DNA of 8,871 nucleotides from DHVE2 group archaeon. GTDB taxonomy: Archaea; Thermoplasmatota; Thermoplasmata; Thermoplasmatales; Aciduliprofundaceae. The stretch's first letter is position 1. Each line of letters starts with the position of its first letter. The notes beneath the pieces were generated by a model. It was given only the letters and a program-made list of their open reading frames with translations, was not told the origin of the DNA and made no database searches. The position numbers were made by a program, and so were the translations under genes. Of the stretch, positions 1 through 5,954 are shown piece by piece. The stretch covers positions 1 to 8,871 of the forward strand of contig WALG01000147.1 of NCBI GenBank assembly GCA_015522955.1. Direction: 5' to 3'.

Positions 1-16
1 CCGTAGGAGGGCTTAG

Positions 17-139
17 CCGTAGGTGTCCCCTCTTAGAAAGTCCTCAGGGAAGAGGGTAGAGGGAGAAATGAGCAATGAGCGAAGCGAGTTGCGAGCCAGC
101 CTCGCTTTAGCGGGGCGAGGCGTAGGTGTCTCCTCGTAG
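17..139. repeat. Imperfect 19-base direct repeat pair beside the tRNA gene
   Basis: The copies at 18-36 and 121-139 match at 17 of 19 bases, and both begin CGTAGGTGTC. A shorter related stretch at 1-16 (CCGTAGG...CTTAG) shares both ends of the unit. The right copy stops one base short of the tRNA discriminator base, so on the minus strand the repeat begins directly after the mature tRNA. The copies are about 100 bases apart, too far for a CRISPR array, and I see no gene inside. Their function is unknown; they could be a dispersed intergenic repeat family or RNA processing or termination signals. Confidence 0.6.
99..121. other. GC-rich hairpin downstream of the tRNA
   Basis: GCCTCGC (99-105) and GCGAGGC (115-121) form a perfect 7-base-pair stem around a 9-base loop. 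An alternative stem pairs AAGCGAG (82-88) with CTCGCTT (101-107), so the two structures exclude each other. On the tRNA strand the hairpin starts about 19 bases after the tRNA end. No T-run follows, so it does not look like an ordinary archaeal terminator. It may be part of a repeat element or a trailer structure. Confidence 0.45.
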
Positions 140-270
140 TGGGGCCGCCCGGATTTGAACCGGAGTCACCGGCTATTCTGATGGAGGGGCAAGGAAGGGT
201 TTAGAAAGGGGAACCTTGGTGCCCCTTCATTCCCAAAGCCGGTAGGATAACCAAGCTACCCCACGGCCCC
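140..270 (-). tRNA. tRNA-Pro (anticodon UGG), intron-containing
   Basis: Read on the minus strand, the 5' GGGGCCG (270-264) pairs with the 3' CGGCCCC (147-141), giving a 7-base-pair acceptor stem. The D arm contains AGCTTGGTTA. The anticodon stem CCGGC pairs with GCCGG, and the T arm is TCCGG-TTCAAAT-CCGGG. The spliced anticodon loop is TTTGGGA, with anticodon UGG at 235-233, which is proline. Exons are 270-232 and 174-140, 74 bases together including the discriminator A at 140. CCA is not encoded. The gene reads CCN proline codons and carries U34, the position modified by the Elp3 family encoded just upstream. A Gln (UUG) reading was considered, but it would shift the loop out of its stem. 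Confidence 0.95.
175..231 (-). other. Archaeal tRNA intron at position 37/38
   Basis: This is a 57-base intron between G37 (232) and A38 (174). The splice sites form a canonical bulge-helix-bulge. Exon bases TTTG (32-35) pair with intron CAGA (180-177) as the 4-base-pair central helix. One 3-base bulge is GG/A at the 5' site and the other is AT/A at the 3' site. The intron continues as a long stem, ATG-A-AGGGGC against GCCCC-T-C-CAT with one mismatch. This is the substrate form for the archaeal tRNA-splicing endonuclease. The intron is too short to encode a protein. Confidence 0.93.
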
Positions 271-316
271 GCAGAATTCAAAAATGCAAACCCATTATGG
301 TCGGATTCTATAAGCG

Positions 317-330
317 GGATATATAATACT
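317..330 (-). promoter_or_regulatory. Probable TATA box for the tRNA-Pro gene
   Basis: On the minus strand the sequence reads GTATTATATATCC, the best TATA-like element between elp3 and the tRNA. It lies about 54 bases before the tRNA 5' end, implying a transcript leader of roughly 25-30 bases removed by RNase P. The 86-base gap to the elp3 stop also allows some read-through from elp3. Confidence 0.5.
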
Positions 331-356
331 CATAAATAAGATTTATCACCAGACAC

Positions 357-1901
357 TCATATTTTTTTGGCCATATAGGGACCTGCTCTCTCGTAGCCAA
401 GTTTACGGTAATAGTTGCGGACACCCACACCGCTTATAACCACAATGCGGGAAACACTCCATTCCTCCCTGGCAATTCTCTCTGCCTCCTCCATAAGTTT
501 TCGTCCCATGCCTCGATGCTGCCATGCCTCGCTATCTCTCATGCCCACAGGCACCTCTTTACCGAAAACCTTTACCTCGCGCACTATGGCTGCATCACGC
601 ATCTCAGGACGATGGGCATACTGGCTGGGTAATCTCAGCCGCAGATACGCTGCAATAGAGTCGTAATTCTCATCCTCATAGGAAAGGAAAACTTCCTTGC
701 CTTTAGAGGCAGGATATTCCCTGCGCAGCATCTCAAATTTTTCACCACCCACGCGACCCACCTCACGGCACCTTATGCATCTGCATCGCAGTCCTCTCTT
801 TTCCATCTCCTTATGAATAAGATTTCGAAGGTCACCACGTTTAACTCCCGCTTCTATAAATTTTGCAGGAATATCACGCTGTATCCTCTGTATTCTTATC
901 CATGGAGGCACTATACTCTTTACCTTTGCCAAGAGGTCTATCATTTCCTCAAGAGTATATGGCTCATACTCACCACGCTTCCACATCTCGTACAGTTCCG
1001 TGCCCTTCACGACCAGTGTGGGATAAATTTTGAGCATATCCGGCTTGAAATTGGAATCCTGGAATATTCTCTTGAAGGCCTGAAAATCTTTATCCGGTGT
1101 ACTCCCCGGGAGCCCCGGCATCATGTGGTAATTAATTTTAAACCCGGCATCTTTGGCCAGACGGGTTGCAATTATGCTCTCTTTAACTCCATGTCCTCTT
1201 TTCACAAATTTAAGGATATCATCATACACTGTCTGAATACCCAGTTCCACTCTGGTGGCTCCAAGATGCAGCGCAAAATCTATCTCCTTCTCCATAAACC
1301 AGTCTGGGCGGGTCTCCACCGTTAGCCCGATGCACCTGTTTTTTGCATCTTCGTTTATCATATGGGCCTCCTCGAGAGTTCCTGCATCCTCGCCGTTCAT
1401 GGCATCGAATGCTCGCTTGACAAACCATTCCTGATATTTACGTGGCCTTGCGGTGAATGTGCCACCCATTATTATGAGATCTATTTTATCCGTGGGGTGT
1501 CCTATGGTATTCAGTTGCTCTATTCTCACTCTTGTCTGCTCATAGGGGTCGAAATTGTACTGTGCTGCTCTCAGTGCAGCGGGTTCGTGACCTGTATAAC
1601 TTTGTGCGGTACCCTTATCTGGCCCTCCGGGGCAATATATGCACTTACCATGGGGGCAGGGGAATGGAGAGGTCATGATGGCCACGATAGCCACACCGCT
1701 GAGGGTTCTCGACGGCTTCTTAATCAGGATATTTCGATATTTTTCTACAATATCCGCTGGCAATCTTTTTAGAAGTTCTGAGTTTCTGGGGTTTGGCATC
1801 CGGTATTTCTTTGCTATCCTGCTTTTCCATCTCTCCAGGTCTTCCTTGCTTTTTATTTTTCCTCTTCGAAAGGCATCCGCAACCTCTGAATAGAAATCCA
1901 C
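357..1901 (-). CDS. elp3: Elp3 family tRNA uridine(34) carboxymethyl-forming enzyme (radical SAM plus acetyltransferase)
   Basis: Archaeal Elp3 alone uses SAM and acetyl-CoA to add a carboxymethyl group to C5 of wobble U34 in tRNAs. From the GTG at 1901 the protein has 514 residues, normal for the family. CPHGKCIYCPGG supplies the three cluster cysteines (C82, C87, C90). A second Cys group, CRCIRC (C373, C375, C378), is the metal site between the domains. The C-terminal GNAT domain has WQHRGMGRKL (acetyl-CoA loop, about 460-469) and the Tyr pair in YYRKLGY (497-498). The frame extends to a TTG at 1922, but that codon abuts the TATA-like sequence. The GTG at 1901 lies about 27 bases after that box and gives a family-like N terminus, so a leaderless start there is preferred. 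The gene is divergent from alaX and lies upstream of the tRNA. The product is certain; the exact start is less so. Confidence 0.96.
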   Translation of the reverse strand: MDFYSEVADAFRRGKIKSKEDLERWKSRIAKKYRMPNPRNSELLKRLPADIVEKYRNILIKKPSRTLSGVAIVAIMTSPFPCPHGKCIYCPGGPDKGTAQSYTGHEPAALRAAQYNFDPYEQTRVRIEQLNTIGHPTDKIDLIIMGGTFTARPRKYQEWFVKRAFDAMNGEDAGTLEEAHMINEDAKNRCIGLTVETRPDWFMEKEIDFALHLGATRVELGIQTVYDDILKFVKRGHGVKESIIATRLAKDAGFKINYHMMPGLPGSTPDKDFQAFKRIFQDSNFKPDMLKIYPTLVVKGTELYEMWKRGEYEPYTLEEMIDLLAKVKSIVPPWIRIQRIQRDIPAKFIEAGVKRGDLRNLIHKEMEKRGLRCRCIRCREVGRVGGEKFEMLRREYPASKGKEVFLSYEDENYDSIAAYLRLRLPSQYAHRPEMRDAAIVREVKVFGKEVPVGMRDSEAWQHRGMGRKLMEEAERIAREEWSVSRIVVISGVGVRNYYRKLGYERAGPYMAKKI

Positions 1902-1920
1902 GGTAAGGCTATGGGAACTC

Positions 1921-1935
1921 AAATTTTAATATTTC
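1921..1935. promoter_or_regulatory. Shared divergent promoter core of elp3 and alaX
   Basis: The AT-rich stretch AAATTTTAATATTTC reads as a TATA-like element on both strands. Counting about 25 bases from its centre gives a minus-strand start near 1901-1903, at the elp3 GTG. On the plus strand it gives a start near 1952-1958, giving alaX either no leader or about 30 bases before its ATG at 1985. No second box is visible between the genes, so both probably depend on this segment. Confidence 0.5.
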
Positions 1936-1974
1936 TATCTATGCGGAGGCAATGGTTATTAACTCCTATGAAAT

Positions 1975-1980
1975 AGGGGG
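1975..1980 (+). promoter_or_regulatory. Candidate ribosome binding site deciding the alaX start
   Basis: AGGGGG ends 4 bases before the ATG at 1985. It supports that start over the in-frame ATG at 1952. The upstream ATG also has a GGAGG (1945-1949), but only 2 bases away, too close for normal use. Confidence 0.4.
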
Positions 1981-1984
1981 ACTC

Positions 1985-3097
1985 ATGCTCTATTACAGGG
2001 ATCCATATTTAAAGGAAACTGAAGTGGAAATCTTAGAAAGGAGAGGAAATGAGTACAGATTCAGCGATACCATTTTTTATCCCGGAGGCGGTGGGCAGCC
2101 TGCAGATAAGGGATATGTGCTCTGTGGAAATCGCAAAATAGGTGTAAGACACAAAGGTAACCTGTGGCATATTCTGGATGAGGATTGCCCTCTAAGTAGA
2201 GTTACTCTCTTACTTGACTGGGAATGGAGATATTACCTTATGCGAGCCCATTCTGCCGAGCATGCGTTTTTCAGATTTTTACAGAATATGGGAGATGCAC
2301 GTCTTGGCAAGGCAAATTTTGGAGATGTATCCTCCATAGTTTTTGAAGGAGACCTTGACATTCACGATATTTTGGAGGCAGAAGAGCAACTGAGAGAACT
2401 TATAAGCAAGGGTGCAGAAATCAGGGATTTCTGGATACCCAAGGATGAGGTTGATATGTATCCTCAATTGAGAATAAGAAAAGAGCGTATAAAAGAAGAT
2501 AGAATACGAATAGTAGAAATCGTGGGACATGATGTATCAGCCTGCAAGGGTATTCATGTGAGGAACCTTAGCGAGGTGGGAGATTTTGCTGTTACTTCCT
2601 TCAGAGCAGGGAAGAAAAAAGAGGTAAAGTTTGTTGTGGGTGAAAAAGCCCGAAAATATCATTTGCAAGCATCCAAAACTCTGCGAGAAGTTATGTGGCC
2701 TCGAAATCTGAATATGGATACCTTGGCTGCTTACCTACAAAATCTTGAGAAAGGTATGCGAGATATGGAAGAAGCCCTGCGTGAGATGAGCGCAAAAATA
2801 CCTTTTGAAAAGGTGAAATGCAAGGGAGATTGGATATATTATCTATATCTCCCTGCTGGAAACTACAAGGTACTTCAGAGAAGGGCTATGGAGATAGCAA
2901 ATCATGAAGATATCCCAGTGCTTTATGGAATTGGGAAGAATGTGGTGTGCCTTGCTTACCCCGCTGAAAAGGAATTTTTCAGGAAGGAATATTTACAACT
3001 TCTCAGGAGTGAGGGTGGAAAAGGTGGTGGAAAGGGCAATTTTGTGAGTGGTAGTGCTCCTGATGCGAAGAAATTTGTGGAGAAATTTGTAGAATAG
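1985..3097 (+). CDS. alaX: Alanyl-tRNA editing protein, AlaX-L type with DHHA1-like tail
   Basis: This free-standing relative of the AlaRS editing domain is expected to hydrolyse mischarged Ser- or Gly-tRNA(Ala) in trans. From the ATG at 1985 it has 370 residues. FYPGGGGQPADKGY (about 31-44) is the family's entry motif. The metal site is HSAEH (H89, H93) with CKGIH (C187, H191). A coiled stretch near 245-270 leads to a C-terminal DHHA1/C-Ala-like region with the Gly-rich GGKGGGKGNFVSGS (about 344-357), which in AlaRS contacts tRNA and drives dimerisation. No aminoacylation domain is present, so this is not AlaRS. The usual HTxxH is HSAEH here, with metal ligands kept. An in-frame ATG at 1952 would add 11 residues, but homologues typically begin close to the LYYRDPYL segment. 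It is divergent from elp3 and followed by the HTH regulator after 55 bases. Confidence 0.93.
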   Translation: MLYYRDPYLKETEVEILERRGNEYRFSDTIFYPGGGGQPADKGYVLCGNRKIGVRHKGNLWHILDEDCPLSRVTLLLDWEWRYYLMRAHSAEHAFFRFLQNMGDARLGKANFGDVSSIVFEGDLDIHDILEAEEQLRELISKGAEIRDFWIPKDEVDMYPQLRIRKERIKEDRIRIVEIVGHDVSACKGIHVRNLSEVGDFAVTSFRAGKKKEVKFVVGEKARKYHLQASKTLREVMWPRNLNMDTLAAYLQNLEKGMRDMEEALREMSAKIPFEKVKCKGDWIYYLYLPAGNYKVLQRRAMEIANHEDIPVLYGIGKNVVCLAYPAEKEFFRKEYLQLLRSEGGKGGGKGNFVSGSAPDAKKFVEKFVE

Positions 3098-3119
3098 GTA
3101 TGCCACGACAAACTCAGCA

Positions 3120-3130
3120 ATATTTAAATT
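3120..3130 (+). promoter_or_regulatory. TATA box of the HTH regulator gene
   Basis: ATATTTAAATT is centred about 28 bases before the ATG at 3153, the spacing of a leaderless archaeal promoter. It is only about 16 bases before the ATG at 3141, so the downstream start is favoured. It also shows that the regulator can be transcribed independently of alaX. Confidence 0.65.
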
Positions 3131-3152
3131 TCTTGACTCCATGGATCCAGGT

Positions 3153-3827
3153 ATGGAACTCAGTGAGAAGATAGCCGGAGAAATTGTTTTATCCTCCAAG
3201 CCTGGGGCCACAATGAGAAAGTGGAGGGAAATTTTTCACATCTCACAGATGGAACTGGCCAGATATCTGGGCATATCTTCCTCGGTGATAAGCGATTACG
3301 AATCTGGAAGGAGAAAATCCCCAGGGGTGAATTTAGTGCGGAGATTTGTTAATGCACTCATTGAGATTGATGAACGTAGGGGTGGGAAGGTAATAAAGAA
3401 ATTTTCCACGACCTATGGTGGGGAGGCCATAATAGACATGCGTGATTTTCCGTACGAGATAAGTGTGAAGAAATTTATGGAGGTGGCGGAGGCCAAGATT
3501 GTGAATACTGAAGTATCTAACACCCGTCCCATATATGGTTACACTATTCTTGATAGTCTCAAGGCTATACTGCATTACAATTCCATGGATTATCTCAAGG
3601 TTTATGGGTGGAGCATTGATAGGGTCCTGATATTCACCCAAGTTTACTATGGGCGCTCTCCCATGGTTGCAATCCGTGCTCATCCCCTGAAACCAAGTGT
3701 CGTGGTCTATGTACAACCTCATAAGGTTGACGACCTTGCAATTAAACTGGCAACTCTGGAAGAAATACCACTCGCTGTGACGCAACTGGATGTTAAGATC
3801 CTTAAGGAAAAATTGAGAAAGTTATAA
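3153..3827 (+). CDS. Xre-type HTH transcriptional regulator, COG1709-like
   Basis: This is an archaeal DNA-binding protein of 224 residues. The N-terminal Xre/Cro helix-turn-helix (about 21-69) runs from MRKWREIFHISQMELARYLG to SSSVISDYESGRRKSPG, which includes the recognition helix. The remaining 150 or so residues (from about 85) form a conserved archaeal domain that I associate with COG1709-type regulators; its ligand is not known to me. The start at 3153 follows the TATA spacing and gives MELSEKIAGEIV; an ATG at 3141 would add four residues. Its 3' end overlaps hutH tail to tail by 6 bases. It has its own promoter beside alaX and hutH, but nothing in the sequence identifies its target. 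The fold is clear; the physiological role is not. Confidence 0.88.
   Translation: MELSEKIAGEIVLSSKPGATMRKWREIFHISQMELARYLGISSSVISDYESGRRKSPGVNLVRRFVNALIEIDERRGGKVIKKFSTTYGGEAIIDMRDFPYEISVKKFMEVAEAKIVNTEVSNTRPIYGYTILDSLKAILHYNSMDYLKVYGWSIDRVLIFTQVYYGRSPMVAIRAHPLKPSVVVYVQPHKVDDLAIKLATLEEIPLAVTQLDVKILKEKLRKL
3808..3812 (-). terminator. Possible T-run terminator of hutH
   Basis: On the minus strand a T5 run lies about 10 bases after the hutH stop, inside the 3' end of the opposing regulator gene. Short T-runs end transcription in archaea, but five Ts is a weak signal. Confidence 0.3.
3822..3827. other. Convergent stop-codon overlap (TTATAA)
   Basis: The self-complementary TTATAA holds the regulator's TAA (3825-3827, plus) and the hutH TAA (3824-3822, minus). 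The genes overlap by 6 bases tail to tail with no spacer, so each message must end inside the other coding region. Confidence 0.9.
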
Positions 3828-5309
3828 TCTGCGACCCAGAGTTTTTATGATTTCCTCTCTCTCCATCTTGTCCTTTATCTTCTCGATGAGGGGATGGAAT
3901 GATGTATCGTTTTCTATTTTCTCTATTCCCAGAACCTGCTGTATTTTCTTTATTGCGGACGCAGAAGAGCCATGGAGATGCAGTGCCTGATTTCCGCAAA
4001 GATACTCAATGGCGATGATATATCTCACATTTTCCACAATCTCCCTCAACTTTATGGCAGAGTTCATGCCCATACTCACGTGGTCTTCCTGATTGGCGGA
4101 TGTTGGAATGGTATCTGCGCTGGCGGGATATGCAAGAACCTTATTTCTATTACAGAGTGCCGCTGCTGTGTACTGTGGTATCATAAATCCGGAGTTCAAT
4201 CCTCCATTTTCTATGAGGAAAGGCGGCAGATTGCTCAGTTTACTGTCCACCAGCCTCGCTATTCTCCTCTCTGCCATGTTACCCAGTTCGGTGAGTGCTA
4301 TGCTAAGGAAATCCATGGCAAGAGCGATGGGCTCGCCATGAAAGTTACCACCTGAAATGGCCTCATCAAAGATGAGCGGATTATCCGTTGCGGAGTTAAT
4401 CTCTCTCTCCACCACACCGTGCACATACTCTATGGTATCTAGGATTGCTCCGTAAACCTGGGGAATACATCTAAGTGAATATGCATCTTGAACTTTTTCT
4501 TTTCTGGCTTTTTTAACAATCTCACTGTCCTTGAGAATTTCTCTAAGAGCATGGGCTATCTTTGCCTGTCCGGGATGTGGGCGTACCTCCATTATTCTTG
4601 GATCCAGTGCCTTATCGGTTCCCTCAAGAGATTCAAAACTTAAGGCGGCGCTAAAGATTGCATCATTTATGAGATTTTTTGCATCATAAACTGCTAATGA
4701 AGCATAGGAAGCCATCATTGCTGTGCCGTTCAAAAGTGCAAGTCCCTCCTTCTCTTTAAGTGTGATGGGCTTTAATCCTGCTCTCTCAAGACTTTCTCTG
4801 CCATTTAGAATTTCTCCATCATAGAGTGCTTTTCCCTCTCCAATCATCACGAGGGCAATATGGGCTAGCGGTGCAAGGTCTCCACTGGCACCAACACTTC
4901 CAAATTTAGGTACGAGAGGAGTAATGTGGGAATTCAGCATGTTCACCAATAGTTCTATTACCTCCATTCTAACTCCCGAGTATCCCTTTAGGAGACTGTT
5001 TGCTCTGATTAACATTGCACCTCTAACAAGTTCCTCCGGAAGATATTCTCCCACCCCAGAGGAATGGCTTCTCACAAGATTCACCTGCAACTTTGCGGAT
5101 TGTGAAGATGGAATACGTACCCTTACCAGTTCACCAAGACCTGTGGTTATGCCGTAAACAATACGGTTATTCTTTATGATATCTTCTACTACCTTTCTTG
5201 AGCGTTCCACCTTCTCTCCGCATGAGGGAGCGATTTCTACTGTCTCTCCATCGCGGGCCACCCTCACCACAGTCTCAATACTTAAGTGCTCACCATCTAT
5301 GTGATGCAT
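3822..5309 (-). CDS. hutH: Histidine ammonia-lyase
   Basis: It converts L-histidine to urocanate and ammonia, the first step of histidine breakdown. The 495 residues match the family length. GSVGASGDLAPLAH contains the A141-S142-G143 triad that cyclises to the MIO electrophile. Other active-site residues of the bacterial enzyme have clear counterparts: Y52 in YGITTGLG, H82 in SHSSG, N194, Q274/Y277/R280 in QDAYSLR, F323 in NFHGEP, and E408 in SANQEDHVSMG. H82 and E408 favour histidine over phenylalanine or tyrosine as substrate. The ATG at 5309 gives the typical N terminus (MHHIDGEHLS). It lies 30 bases after the surface-protein gene and probably belongs to the tldD-tldE operon, though a promoter across the junction is possible. 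No hutU, hutI or formiminotransferase gene is in the window. Confidence 0.96.
   Translation of the reverse strand: MHHIDGEHLSIETVVRVARDGETVEIAPSCGEKVERSRKVVEDIIKNNRIVYGITTGLGELVRVRIPSSQSAKLQVNLVRSHSSGVGEYLPEELVRGAMLIRANSLLKGYSGVRMEVIELLVNMLNSHITPLVPKFGSVGASGDLAPLAHIALVMIGEGKALYDGEILNGRESLERAGLKPITLKEKEGLALLNGTAMMASYASLAVYDAKNLINDAIFSAALSFESLEGTDKALDPRIMEVRPHPGQAKIAHALREILKDSEIVKKARKEKVQDAYSLRCIPQVYGAILDTIEYVHGVVEREINSATDNPLIFDEAISGGNFHGEPIALAMDFLSIALTELGNMAERRIARLVDSKLSNLPPFLIENGGLNSGFMIPQYTAAALCNRNKVLAYPASADTIPTSANQEDHVSMGMNSAIKLREIVENVRYIIAIEYLCGNQALHLHGSSASAIKKIQQVLGIEKIENDTSFHPLIEKIKDKMEREEIIKTLGRRL
3842..3846 (+). terminator. Possible T-run terminator of the HTH regulator
   Basis: A T5 run lies 15 bases after the regulator stop, within the 3' coding end of hutH. 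It mirrors the T-run on the other strand. It is a weak signal taken alone. Confidence 0.3.
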
Positions 5310-5328
5310 GTCATGGGAAATGCAATGA

Positions 5329-5342
5329 GGATTAAAAAATTA
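5329..5342 (-). promoter_or_regulatory. Possible internal promoter for hutH
   Basis: On the minus strand the AT-rich TAATTTTTTAATCC spans the stop of the surface-protein gene and lies about 27 bases before the hutH ATG, the spacing of a leaderless start. The T6 run could instead weaken read-through from upstream. No good ribosome binding site precedes hutH, which fits leaderless initiation. The evidence is weak. Confidence 0.3.
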
Positions 5343-5954
5343 TTGTACATAATTTCTGCTCTTTCTCCAGAAAATATATACAAGGAGGAGAACTAGGAGT
5401 GCAATTACTGCTGTTGCTATGTAAATATAGTGAAAATTACTTTGAGGCTTCTCTGGTATCTCTCTTGGAGGATAATAAACTCTATCAAGATAGGTTACCT
5501 TTCCGCTTTTAAGACTCATCTCTCCTGCAGAAAATAAAATTTGTGTAATATCTCCCACCTCATCCCACTGCTGTTTTGAGAGGCACACCGTGAGATTGTT
5601 ACTCCTCACAGAATAATTTTCAAACGGGAAAATGCGACCCCATGTGGTGGCGGCAAAGGCAAGAGTAAAATTCTCGTCTTCTGGAGAGATTATGTAAATA
5701 TGAAAAAATCCATTACTACCTGAGATATTCACTTCATAACTCTTGGTCAGATTTGAGTTCTCCAAATTTATTTTTCCTCTTACAGTAAGGTACAGGTACT
5801 GAGTATCATTTTTTTCAAATGCTCCATAGGTGACAATATCAAAATCAGCGTTTTTAATAGAGTGCTCATCCCTCAGGCTGAAATTTAGTGCCATGGTGGA
5901 TATGCTTAGAATCACAACTGCAAAAATTGTAAGAAAGGGGAGGGCACGTATCAC
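5340..5954 (-). CDS. Unknown surface protein with N- and C-terminal membrane segments
   Basis: I do not recognise this 204-residue protein. Residues 4-22 are hydrophobic after a short Met-Ile-Arg start and look like a signal peptide or anchor. Residues 176-196 are a strong membrane helix followed by RKSR, a stop-transfer pattern. The part between should lie outside the cell. It has seven N-X-S/T sequons (N24, N49, N68, N76, N95, N113, N120), suggesting N-glycosylation, and a Pro-rich stalk (YYPPREIPEKP, about 161-170) before the anchor. The soluble part has alternating polar and hydrophobic stretches suggesting beta strands. The start is GTG at 5954, overlapping the tldE stop as GTGA, so translation is probably coupled. 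hutH follows after 30 bases. It could be a TldD/E partner or substrate, or an unrelated passenger. The reading frame is well supported; the function is unknown. Confidence 0.8.
   Translation of the reverse strand: MIRALPFLTIFAVVILSISTMALNFSLRDEHSIKNADFDIVTYGAFEKNDTQYLYLTVRGKINLENSNLTKSYEVNISGSNGFFHIYIISPEDENFTLAFAATTWGRIFPFENYSVRSNNLTVCLSKQQWDEVGDITQILFSAGEMSLKSGKVTYLDRVYYPPREIPEKPQSNFHYIYIATAVIALLVLLLVYIFWRKSRNYVQ

Noticed and set aside
68..139. Small plus-strand frame (ATG at 68, 23 codons, beginning MSNERSELRAS)
   Set aside because: It is made almost wholly of the hairpin and repeat sequence. Peptides of this type are common artefacts of palindromic intergenic repeats, and its last codons are the direct repeat itself.
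1..139. CRISPR array
   Set aside because: There are only two imperfect full copies about 100 bases apart, the unit is only 19 bases, and no regular spacer series is present.
813..1325. Long plus-strand open frame opposite elp3
   Set aside because: It is a shadow of the elp3 coding strand, rich in Cys, His and Tyr with no recognisable motif, and elp3 itself is certain.
1902..1922. TTG at 1922 as the elp3 start
   Set aside because: The codon abuts the probable TATA element, and the extra seven residues are not family-like. The GTG at 1901 has better promoter spacing. It is not fully excluded.
3333..3785. Minus-strand open frame opposite the HTH regulator
   Set aside because: It is antisense to a well-supported gene, has an unusual composition and no motif.
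3822..5309. Phenylalanine/tyrosine ammonia-lyase or aminomutase instead of HutH
   Set aside because: The His at position 82 and Glu at 408, together with QDAYSLR and NFHGEP, match the histidine-specific active site.
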